Shown here: positions 1-5,400 of the stretch, in pieces | Numbering within the stretch: position 1 is the stretch's first letter | Layout of the letters: each line of letters opens with the position of its first letter | Assembly (NCBI GenBank): GCA_004554555.1 | Contig: SFLN01000084.1 | Location: forward strand, 1-8,613 | Length of the DNA stretch: 8,613 nt | Origin: [Eubacterium] saphenum | GTDB taxonomy: Bacteria; Bacillota; Clostridia; Oscillospirales; Ruminococcaceae | Reading direction: 5' to 3' | Program-made: the position numbers and the translations under genes | Notes under the pieces: model-generated | The model's input: the letters and a program-made list of their open reading frames with translations, nothing else | Databases searched by the model: none | What the model was told of the DNA's origin: nothing

Positions 1-548
1 TAAAAAATTATCTTCAATATATCTGGCTTTTATTCGCGGCGGCAATGGTTGGGATTGACAGGCTCACGAAGTGGCTTGTTGTAACAAATATGAAGGAAAA
101 GGGAACCACAATCAACCTGATAAAATTCGGCGATACCGAGGTGCTGAACCTATACTACTGCGAGAACAACGGCGCGGCTTGGAGCACGCTCAGCGGAAAG
201 ACAATTCTTCTGATTGTGATAACGTCGATTGTGATTTTGGGGCTGCTGTTTCTTATGGTAACCAAAAGGGTGAAGCGCCCCGTTTATATGGCGGCGGTTT
301 CGCTGATAATCGGCGGCGGTATCGGTAATCTTATCGACAGAATTTTCAACGACGGAAATGTGGTTGATTTTATTGATTTTCGCATAATCAATTTCCCGAT
401 TTTCAATTTCGCCGATATTTGCGCGGTTTGCGGAGCGGGATTGCTGATGATAATGGTGATTGTTGACGAAATCCGCGAGAGAAAGCGCAAAAAGCAGGCT
501 GCGGCTAAATCACCCGAAACGGTTGACGGCGATGACGGAAAATCTTGA
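1..548 (+). CDS. lspA: Lipoprotein signal peptidase (signal peptidase II), 5' end outside window
   Basis: This enzyme is the membrane aspartyl protease that cleaves the signal peptide from diacylglyceryl-modified prolipoproteins. The frame is open from the left edge (first whole codon at base 3). The residues before the ATG at 45 form the first membrane segment, followed by the conserved D-R-L-T-K-W, so that ATG is internal and the true start lies just left of the window. Family marks follow in order: NNGAAWS (the NxGAAFS box), GNLIDR, VVDF and FNFAD. The two aspartates expected to form the catalytic pair are encoded at 366-368 and 414-416. Four hydrophobic segments and a charged, Lys/Arg-rich C-terminal tail fit the usual topology and length of about 165-185 residues. 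The 3' end overlaps the next gene by 17 bases. The same gene pair (lspA-ylyB) occurs in Bacillus, which supports both calls. Confidence 0.95.
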   Translation, partial: KNYLQYIWLLFAAAMVGIDRLTKWLVVTNMKEKGTTINLIKFGDTEVLNLYYCENNGAAWSTLSGKTILLIVITSIVILGLLFLMVTKRVKRPVYMAAVSLIIGGGIGNLIDRIFNDGNVVDFIDFRIINFPIFNFADICAVCGAGLLMIMVIVDEIRERKRKKQAAAKSPETVDGDDGKS

Positions 549-1428
549 GATATTTGGCGACGGCGAAAATCGGCTCGACAAGCTGATTTCGGAGAGCAGC
601 GAACTTTCTCGAAGCGCCGCTGCAAAGCTGATTGAGCGCGGTTTGGTGACGGTTAACGGGAAAAGCGTGGACAAGAAAACCGTGCTGAAAAGCGGGGAAA
701 TCGCGGTTGTGGAAATCCCCGAGCCTGAGCCACAGGATATTTTGCCCGAAGATATCCCTCTCGATATCGTTTACGAGGACGAGGATTTGCTTGTGGTGAA
801 CAAGCCGAAGGGAATGGTGGTTCACCCGGCGGCGGGGCATTTTTCGGGAACTCTTGTCAACGCGCTGATGTATCACTGCAAGGACAGCCTTTCGGGGATT
901 AACGGCGAAATTCGCCCCGGTATCGTGCACCGGATTGACAAGGACACAAGCGGGCTGCTGATTGTCGCGAAGAACGATTTCGCGCACATCGGCTTGTCCG
1001 AGCAGATTAAGGCGCACTCGTTCACGCGCGAATATCAGACGGTTGTCTGCGGAAACATAAAGCAGGACGGCACGGTGAACGCGCCTATCGGCAGGCACAA
1101 GCTTGACCGAAAGAAGATGTGCGTGACGGCGGAAAACTCCCGCGAGGCGATTACGCACTATTTTGTGCTGAGGAATTTTGCGGGCTACACGCATCTTCGC
1201 GTGCAGCTTGAAACGGGCAGAACGCATCAAATTCGCGTTCATCTGTCCTATATCGGACACCCGGTAGCCGGTGACGAGGTTTACGGAAACGGTAAACCCA
1301 AGTGGCTGTGCGGGCAGTGTTTACACGCGAAAAAAATCGGTTTCGTTCACCCGCGAACGGGCGAGTACCTGGAGTTTGACAGCGATTTGCCCGAGTATTT
1401 CAAGAAATTTCTGAGAGAAATTGAGTGA
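532..1428 (+). CDS. rluD: RluD/RluA-family 23S rRNA pseudouridine synthase
   Basis: This enzyme isomerises specific uridines of RNA, most likely 23S rRNA, to pseudouridine. The 298-residue protein starts with an S4 RNA-binding domain (about residues 13-60, beginning RLDKLISE). The RluA-type catalytic domain follows. It carries the family motif HRIDKDTSGLL at 133-143, with D136 as the catalytic aspartate, and the conserved RTHQIRVHL near residue 230. The ATG at 532 is preferred because it leaves about a dozen residues before the S4 domain, as in relatives. A TTG at 460 would add 24 basic residues deep inside lspA without support. No good Shine-Dalgarno precedes 532, so translation is probably coupled to lspA, which it overlaps by 17 bases. 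The substrate is not readable from sequence. RluD-like is the best fit, corresponding to Bacillus YlyB, but another RluA-family specificity is possible. Confidence 0.93.
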   Translation: MTENLEIFGDGENRLDKLISESSELSRSAAAKLIERGLVTVNGKSVDKKTVLKSGEIAVVEIPEPEPQDILPEDIPLDIVYEDEDLLVVNKPKGMVVHPAAGHFSGTLVNALMYHCKDSLSGINGEIRPGIVHRIDKDTSGLLIVAKNDFAHIGLSEQIKAHSFTREYQTVVCGNIKQDGTVNAPIGRHKLDRKKMCVTAENSREAITHYFVLRNFAGYTHLRVQLETGRTHQIRVHLSYIGHPVAGDEVYGNGKPKWLCGQCLHAKKIGFVHPRTGEYLEFDSDLPEYFKKFLREIE

Positions 1429-1431
1429 TTT

Positions 1432-2235
1432 ATGGATTTCAAGAATATAATTTTTATGACCGACCTCGACGGTACGCTTCTCACAAGTGAGAAAAAAGTT
1501 CACCCCAAGGATATGGCGGCGATTGAGCGTTTTCGCGCGGGCGGCGGGATTTTCACAATTGCCACGGGGCGCGGTTATTCAATGGCGAAGCGAGTTGCCG
1601 AGGAGATTTGCCCGAACGTGCCGTGCGTGATTTTTAACGGTGCGGCGGTGTACGATTTCAATGCCGACAAGTTTTTGTGGCGGTGCGAAATCGATTCCAA
1701 AGCGCGCGAGTATATCCGCAAAATAACCGATAAATTCCCGGGAGTTGGCGTTGAGGTGCTTTGCGAGCAGACGGTTTACGTTCCGTTTATGAACGATTAC
1801 GAGCAGCGTCACCTCGATATGGAGGGAGTTGTTCCCGATTTGAGGCCGCTCGACGAGATACCCGACGAGGGCTGGCTGAAATTTTTGTTCACCGCAGCGC
1901 CCGAGGTGCTCGATGAAATTGAGAAAATGACGGCAAGCGGCTTCGAGAATGTAACAAGAATGCGTTCTGCGGCGATTTTTTACGAGTGCCTGCCGGTCGG
2001 TGTGGACAAATCGCGCGGCTTTGCGGAGCTTATCAAAATTCTTGGTGCGGAGAAACGCTTTTCTGTGGCTTCCGGCGACTACAAAAACGACGCCGCGATG
2101 ATTAAAAACGCAAATCTCGGAGTTGCCGTGGCAAACGCGCTTGACGAGGTTAAGGCGGCTGCGGACTTGGTTGTCTGCGACAACAACAGCGCGCCGATAT
2201 CCGAGGTTATCGATTATCTGGAAAAACTGCAATGA
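1432..2235 (+). CDS. Cof-type HAD-IIB family phosphatase
   Basis: This is a haloacid dehalogenase superfamily hydrolase of the Cof/YidA kind (Hydrolase_3 fold). These cytosolic enzymes dephosphorylate sugar phosphates, flavin or pyridoxal phosphates and similar metabolites. The 267 residues match the usual length. All four HAD motifs are present: DLDGTLL (nucleophile D11, acid/base D13), T45 in ATGR, K193 in DKSRG, and GDYKND at 215-220 for magnesium binding. The cap domain lies between motifs II and III (about residues 85-190), as in type IIB. The ATG lies 3 bases after the rluD stop. The weak GAGTGAT just upstream overlaps that stop and resembles the ribosome site of the next gene. The substrate cannot be told from sequence. 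A link to sugar-phosphate metabolism through the nearby transketolase genes is only suggestive. Confidence 0.92.
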   Translation: MDFKNIIFMTDLDGTLLTSEKKVHPKDMAAIERFRAGGGIFTIATGRGYSMAKRVAEEICPNVPCVIFNGAAVYDFNADKFLWRCEIDSKAREYIRKITDKFPGVGVEVLCEQTVYVPFMNDYEQRHLDMEGVVPDLRPLDEIPDEGWLKFLFTAAPEVLDEIEKMTASGFENVTRMRSAAIFYECLPVGVDKSRGFAELIKILGAEKRFSVASGDYKNDAAMIKNANLGVAVANALDEVKAAADLVVCDNNSAPISEVIDYLEKLQ

Positions 2236-2241
2236 GGTGAT
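2234..2241 (+). promoter_or_regulatory. Shine-Dalgarno for the DUF4272 gene
   Basis: GAGGTGAT is an 8-base match to the extended anti-Shine-Dalgarno complement. It begins inside the TGA stop of the HAD gene. It decides the GTG start at 2245, which has no nearby ATG competitor and is 7 bases downstream of the GAGG core. Confidence 0.75.
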
Positions 2242-2244
2242 TTA

Positions 2245-2958
2245 GTGGCACTGAAACAGGCTTTTGCACAAAACGCGGTTTTGCGCAAGGAGCGTTCTGA
2301 GAAGTTTTTGAATAAACGAAATATCAAAATCAACCCGCATCTTCCCGTGATTGAGGACGAAACCGAGGCGAAAATCAAGTCGCCTGAGGAAACGGTAAAG
2401 CGCGCTGTTACGGCACTTTTTGCCACTCAGATAGCGATGGACTGCCTAAATCCCGACGCTGATGTGAAGGAATCGGCAGCGTTTTTCGGGGAAATGCTCG
2501 CTCGGTTCGGGCTTTTAGATGAACCGACTCCCGAGGAAAAGCTGTTTTTTGCGCTGGTGAACGAAAACGCGTCGAAGCCGACCGCGAAGTATGCAAGCGA
2601 TATGTCGTGGCGGATTGAGATGGTAATTCCGCTGCTTTGGGCGTGCGGGATAATTTCGGATGACTTGTCCTATCCCGACAAGGAGTCCGAGTATATTGAG
2701 CAGGCGCGTATGATTGCCGCTTGTGACAATTTTGACGAGCTTATGCAAAAGGTGAATATGCGAAATCCATCGAAAATTCTAGACAAAGCGGATTTGCTGT
2801 TCAGAATGGATTGGGCGTGCGTGGACGCGCGTCTGAGAGGCGAAATTCCCTCGGGAAATCTCAACCCGGACGTTGTTGTCGAGCAGCACAAGGGCATAAA
2901 CTGGCTTATCGGCGCATTTGACGCTGAAAATTGGGATAAAGTTAATCCCCATACATAA
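2245..2958 (+). CDS. DUF4272 domain protein, function unknown
   Basis: This 237-residue soluble protein is recognised as a DUF4272 family member; no biochemical role is established for the family. The recognisable blocks are the N-terminal R-K-E-R-S-E-K-F-L stretch followed by NIKINPHLP (residues 14-34), the SPEE-V-KRA segment (46-54), SWRIE (121-125) followed by LLWACGIIS (130-138), LLFRMDWACVDARLRGE (184-200) and the C-terminal LNPDVVVEQHKGINWLI (206-222). It has no signal peptide or membrane segment and seems mostly helical. The start is GTG, chosen because of the strong ribosome site at 2234-2241. It sits 9 bases after the HAD gene and 18 bases before transketolase, so it is very likely co-transcribed with both. 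Family assignment is by recall of the pattern, not by a search. Confidence 0.85.
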   Translation: MALKQAFAQNAVLRKERSEKFLNKRNIKINPHLPVIEDETEAKIKSPEETVKRAVTALFATQIAMDCLNPDADVKESAAFFGEMLARFGLLDEPTPEEKLFFALVNENASKPTAKYASDMSWRIEMVIPLLWACGIISDDLSYPDKESEYIEQARMIAACDNFDELMQKVNMRNPSKILDKADLLFRMDWACVDARLRGEIPSGNLNPDVVVEQHKGINWLIGAFDAENWDKVNPHT

Positions 2959-2963
2959 AAAAT

Positions 2964-2970
2964 AAAGGAG
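2964..2970 (+). promoter_or_regulatory. Shine-Dalgarno for transketolase N-subunit
   Basis: AAAGGAG lies 6 bases before the ATG at 2977, in the 18-base gap after the DUF4272 stop. It is a strong, well-spaced site that fixes the start and suggests independent, efficient initiation on the shared transcript. Confidence 0.8.
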
Positions 2971-2976
2971 TAGCTT

Positions 2977-3828
2977 ATGGACGAAAAACTTGTAAAACAG
3001 CTGGAAATCGCGGCTGTAAAAATAAGAATGGGCATTATCGAAGGCGTTCACTCCGCTAAAGCGGGACACCCGGGCGGTTCTCTTTCCTGCGCGGATTTGC
3101 TTGCGTATCTTTATATGCACCGCTTGAACGTTGACCCCGCCGACCCCCAGTGCCCCACGCGCGACCGTATGGTAATGTCGAAGGGACACGCTGCGCCTGC
3201 GCTTTATGCAACGCTTGCGTTGAGGGGATTTTTCCCGATGGAAGAGATGAAAACGCTGAGAAAGAACGGCGCTCGGCTTCAGGGACACCCCGACTCCAAG
3301 AAAATCCCCGGCGTTGATTGCAGCACGGGTTCACTTGGACAGGGAATTTCGGCAGCCTGCGGAATGGCGCTCTCGGGCAAGATTTCCTGCGACAGCTACA
3401 AGGTTTACGCAATTCTCGGCGACGGTGAAATCGAAGAGGGAATTGTGTGGGAAGCGGCAATGTTCGCGGCGCATTATATGCTGGACAATCTGGTCGCCGT
3501 TGTTGACAACAACAATCTTCAGATTGACGGCAAAATCACCGAGGTTATGTCGCCGTACCCGATTGACGAGAAGTTCAAGGCGTTCGGCTGGCACGTTATA
3601 AATATCGACGGGCACGATTTCAATCAGATGGAAAAGGCGTTTGACGAGGCAGAAAAGGTTGTTCAGAAGCCGACCGTGATTATAATGAAAACAACCAAGG
3701 GCAAGGGCGTTGATTATATGGAGAACTCTGTTGACTGGCACGGCAAAGCGCCCGGCGACGAGGATTACGAAAGAGCGATGAAACAGCTCAGAGAGCAGCT
3801 TGCGGAACTTGAAGGGAGTGTAGACTGA
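2977..3828 (+). CDS. Transketolase, N-terminal (thiamine diphosphate-binding) subunit
   Basis: This is one half of a split transketolase, which transfers two-carbon ketol units between sugar phosphates in the non-oxidative pentose phosphate pathway. The 283 residues match the first third of single-chain transketolases. Visible marks are GHPGGSLS (H31), SKGHAAPALY (H71), QGHP (H104), the diphosphate/metal-binding GDGEIEEG at 148-155 paired with the asparagine run N178-N180, and DWHGKAP near 254-259. The start follows a clear ribosome site. The stop overlaps the next ATG by one base (TGATG), so the two subunits should be made in step and form an alpha2beta2-like enzyme. Related two-subunit enzymes (for example 1-deoxyxylulose-5-phosphate synthase-like proteins) are usually single-chain and less similar, so transketolase is strongly preferred. 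Confidence 0.96.
   Translation: MDEKLVKQLEIAAVKIRMGIIEGVHSAKAGHPGGSLSCADLLAYLYMHRLNVDPADPQCPTRDRMVMSKGHAAPALYATLALRGFFPMEEMKTLRKNGARLQGHPDSKKIPGVDCSTGSLGQGISAACGMALSGKISCDSYKVYAILGDGEIEEGIVWEAAMFAAHYMLDNLVAVVDNNNLQIDGKITEVMSPYPIDEKFKAFGWHVINIDGHDFNQMEKAFDEAEKVVQKPTVIIMKTTKGKGVDYMENSVDWHGKAPGDEDYERAMKQLREQLAELEGSVD
3814..3818 (+). promoter_or_regulatory. Shine-Dalgarno for transketolase C-subunit
   Basis: GGGAG lies inside the last codons of the N-subunit gene, 9 bases before the ATG at 3828. It supports re-initiation at the one-base TGATG overlap. Confidence 0.6.
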
Positions 3829-4760
3829 TGGATAAAAAGGCAACCCGAGAGGGATACGGCGACGGTCTTGTAGCGCTTGCAGAGGTTCGTCCCGATTTGG
3901 TGGTTTTGGACGCGGATTTGGCTGCGGCAACCAAGACTTCGATTTTCAGGAAAGCGTACCCCGAAAAGCATTTTGAGTGCGGAATTGCCGAGCAGAATAT
4001 GATGGGCATTGCCGCGGGAATTGCGTCCACGGGAAAACTCGTTTTTGCAAGCTCTTTTGCGATGTTTGCCACGGGAAGAGCGTTTGAAATCGTGAGAAAC
4101 GCGATTTGCTATCCTAATCTGAACGTGAAAATCGGCGGAACTCACGGTGGAATTTCTGTCGGCGAGGACGGCGCAACGCACCAGTGCAACGAGGATATAG
4201 CGCTTATGCGCGCAATCCCGGGAATGACGGTTATCAATCCTGCGGATTACATTGAGGCAAAGGCGGCTGTTCTGGCGATGGCGGAGCACGTCGGACCGGC
4301 GTATCTGCGTTTCGGACGTCTGGCAATTCCCGTTTACAACAGCCCCGATTACAAATTCGAGGTCGGCAAGGGAATTACCTTGAAGGACGGCAAGGACATC
4401 ACGATTATCGCAACGGGACTGATGGTTGCCGAGGCGATTGAGGCGGGAAAAGCGCTCGCGGAGCAGGGAATTGACGCGCGCGTTATCAACATTCACACGA
4501 TTAAGCCGATTGACCGCGAGATTATCATAAAGGCTGCTCGCGAAACGGGGAAAATCGTCACGGTTGAGGAGCACAGCGTAATCGGCGGCTTGGGTTCGGC
4601 AGTCGGCGATGTTGTACTGGAGGAATACCCCGTGCCTGTTGTGAAAATCGGCATTCAAGACGTTTTCGGACACAGCGGTGCGGCAAAGGATTTGCTTGTT
4701 GAATTCGGACTTACTGCGGAAAACATCGTTCACACGGTGAAAGCGCTGCTTGGAAAATAA
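3828..4760 (+). CDS. Transketolase, C-terminal subunit
   Basis: This is the second half of the split transketolase. It carries the pyrimidine-binding domain of the thiamine cofactor followed by the transketolase C-terminal domain. In 310 residues it shows ECGIAEQNM at 50-58, where E55 is the conserved glutamate that activates the cofactor aminopyrimidine. It also shows GEDGATHQ at 112-119, PAYLRFGR at 157-164, and a C-terminal domain from about residue 180 with NIHTIKPID and TVEEHS-IGGLG. The ATG overlaps the stop of the N-subunit by one base. Together the two chains add up to about 593 residues, a little shorter than the roughly 660 of one-chain enzymes, as is usual for the split form of Firmicutes and archaea. 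It is the last gene of the plus-strand operon, 6 bases before the terminator stem. Confidence 0.96.
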   Translation: MDKKATREGYGDGLVALAEVRPDLVVLDADLAAATKTSIFRKAYPEKHFECGIAEQNMMGIAAGIASTGKLVFASSFAMFATGRAFEIVRNAICYPNLNVKIGGTHGGISVGEDGATHQCNEDIALMRAIPGMTVINPADYIEAKAAVLAMAEHVGPAYLRFGRLAIPVYNSPDYKFEVGKGITLKDGKDITIIATGLMVAEAIEAGKALAEQGIDARVINIHTIKPIDREIIIKAARETGKIVTVEEHSVIGGLGSAVGDVVLEEYPVPVVKIGIQDVFGHSGAAKDLLVEFGLTAENIVHTVKALLGK

Positions 4761-4766
4761 AAAATC

Positions 4767-4799
4767 AATCCCGAGGAACTTCGGTTTCTCGGGATTTTT
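4767..4799. terminator. Bidirectional intrinsic terminator with UUCG tetraloop
   Basis: A 13-bp stem pairs 4767-4779 (AATCCCGAGGAAC) with 4784-4796 (GTTTCTCGGGATT). It has one G-U pair and encloses a UUCG loop closed by C-G, a very stable tetraloop. On the plus strand the stem runs into five T (4795-4799) just after the transketolase stop. Read on the minus strand, the same stem has one A-C mismatch, a CGAA loop and is followed by GATTTTTTATTTT. It can therefore also end the acetyltransferase transcript, whose stop is at 4803. It sits exactly between two convergent genes. Confidence 0.9.
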
Positions 4800-4802
4800 G
4801 TG

Positions 4803-5312
4803 TTAATTCTCAAAAAAGAAAACGTTTGCGGGAGTGCCGTCGCCATAATCGACCTCTTTGTTGGGATAATTCTCGACAACTCTGAATTTCCCGCCCGTAT
4901 ACTCGTTTATCACGGTATTCCAGAATTTTACAGACGCTATATTATGCGGGTGACATTTGAGCTGCCACTTGCCGTGGTGCTTGTCGAGAACCTGGAAAAC
5001 CGCCTGCCGACCGACACCGCAGCGCCTGTATTTGTGCATTACAAAAAATTCCGAAAGGCAAAAATCCGTCGATTCTTCGGGCACCTCGGGGTAATCGCTT
5101 ATCAAAACAAACCCCGCGAGCTTTCCGTCAACCTTAATCAGGTACGGAAAGCGGTTTTCCTCGGTGAAATAGCAGTCCAGCCACTCATAGTGATACAACC
5201 CGTCATCTTCGACATCGGCTTTTTCCCACTGCGAAAATTCGTAAAAATACTTCTCAAAAAGGTTGAACAGCGCTGTTTTCTCATTTTCTCCGGCTTCAAT
5301 CAAACTAACCAT
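4803..5312 (-). CDS. GNAT-family N-acetyltransferase (COG5628-like)
   Basis: This is a predicted acetyl-CoA-dependent acetyltransferase of 169 residues, a typical size for a single GNAT domain. The acetyl-CoA pyrophosphate-binding motif A is seen at about 87-110, with the signature R-R-C-G-V-G at 96-101 following strand FFVM. Motif B follows at 121-135 (HPHNIASVKFW). The N-terminal part, with FYEFSQWE, DDGLYHY and PYLIKVDGKLAGFVLI, resembles the predicted acetyltransferases grouped as COG5628; this is recalled, not searched. The substrate is unknown. The start is the ATG at 5312, backed by a perfect AGGAGG. It is transcribed toward the transketolase operon and shares its terminator. A candidate promoter and a long dyad lie directly upstream, so it may be transcribed separately from the large gene behind it. 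The plus-strand reading frame opposite shows no protein features. Confidence 0.88.
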   Translation of the reverse strand: MVSLIEAGENEKTALFNLFEKYFYEFSQWEKADVEDDGLYHYEWLDCYFTEENRFPYLIKVDGKLAGFVLISDYPEVPEESTDFCLSEFFVMHKYRRCGVGRQAVFQVLDKHHGKWQLKCHPHNIASVKFWNTVINEYTGGKFRVVENYPNKEVDYGDGTPANVFFFEN

Positions 5313-5317
5313 TTGCG

Positions 5318-5323
5318 CCTCCT
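5318..5323 (-). promoter_or_regulatory. Shine-Dalgarno for the acetyltransferase
   Basis: On the minus strand AGGAGG, the full consensus, lies 5 bases before the ATG at 5312. It settles both the strand and the start of the acetyltransferase gene. Confidence 0.85.
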
Positions 5324-5330
5324 AAAATCC

Positions 5331-5359
5331 ATAATACAGCAAAGTCACTTTTGACGCAA
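5331..5359 (-). promoter_or_regulatory. Candidate sigma-A promoter for the acetyltransferase
   Basis: Read on the minus strand, TATTAT (5331-5336, five of six matches to TATAAT) follows TTGCGT (5354-5359, three of six matches to TTGACA) at a 17-base spacing. Transcription would start near 5324, leaving an untranslated leader of only about a dozen bases with the Shine-Dalgarno at its very start. The -35 element is weak and lies in the loop of the dyad at 5340-5377, so an activator or repressor could act there. This is a pattern match only. Confidence 0.35.
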
Positions 5360-5377
5360 GCATCAAAGGTGACTTTG
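5340..5377. repeat. 15-bp inverted repeat between the two minus-strand genes
   Basis: Arms 5340-5354 (CAAAGTCACTTTTGA) and 5363-5377 (TCAAAGGTGACTTTG) are reverse complements except for one position, around an 8-base spacer. In RNA from the plus strand the odd position is a U-G pair; from the minus strand it is an A-C mismatch. It lies 23 bases past the stop of the large gene, so it could be that gene's terminator. However, neither side has a clean T-run: on the minus strand the stem is followed by CTGTATTATGG. It also overlaps the candidate acetyltransferase promoter, so it may instead be an operator. The hairpin itself is certain; its role is open. Confidence 0.75.
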
Positions 5378-5400
5378 GTTTATTCATCTATTTTCTCAAA

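Noticed and set aside
460..531. Upstream TTG start for the pseudouridine synthase
   Set aside because: It would add 24 basic residues not expected before the S4 domain and increase the overlap with lspA to 89 bases, with no ribosome site to support it.
505..1260. Open minus-strand frame of 251 codons opposite the pseudouridine synthase gene
   Set aside because: The plus strand carries an intact S4 domain and the HRIDKDTSGLL catalytic motif; the antisense product shows no family features and has no ribosome site.
3765..4733. Open minus-strand frame of 322 codons opposite the transketolase C-subunit
   Set aside because: The plus-strand protein has all transketolase motifs. The antisense frame is a by-product of codon composition and would end inside the N-subunit gene.
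2977..4760. Frameshifted single-chain transketolase
   Set aside because: Each half has its own ribosome site and clean ends, and the one-base TGATG overlap at the natural domain border is the known split-subunit arrangement rather than a mutation.
4800..5354. Plus-strand frame of 184 codons opposite the acetyltransferase
   Set aside because: It begins within bases of the terminator and has no ribosome site, while the minus-strand gene has GNAT motifs and a perfect AGGAGG.
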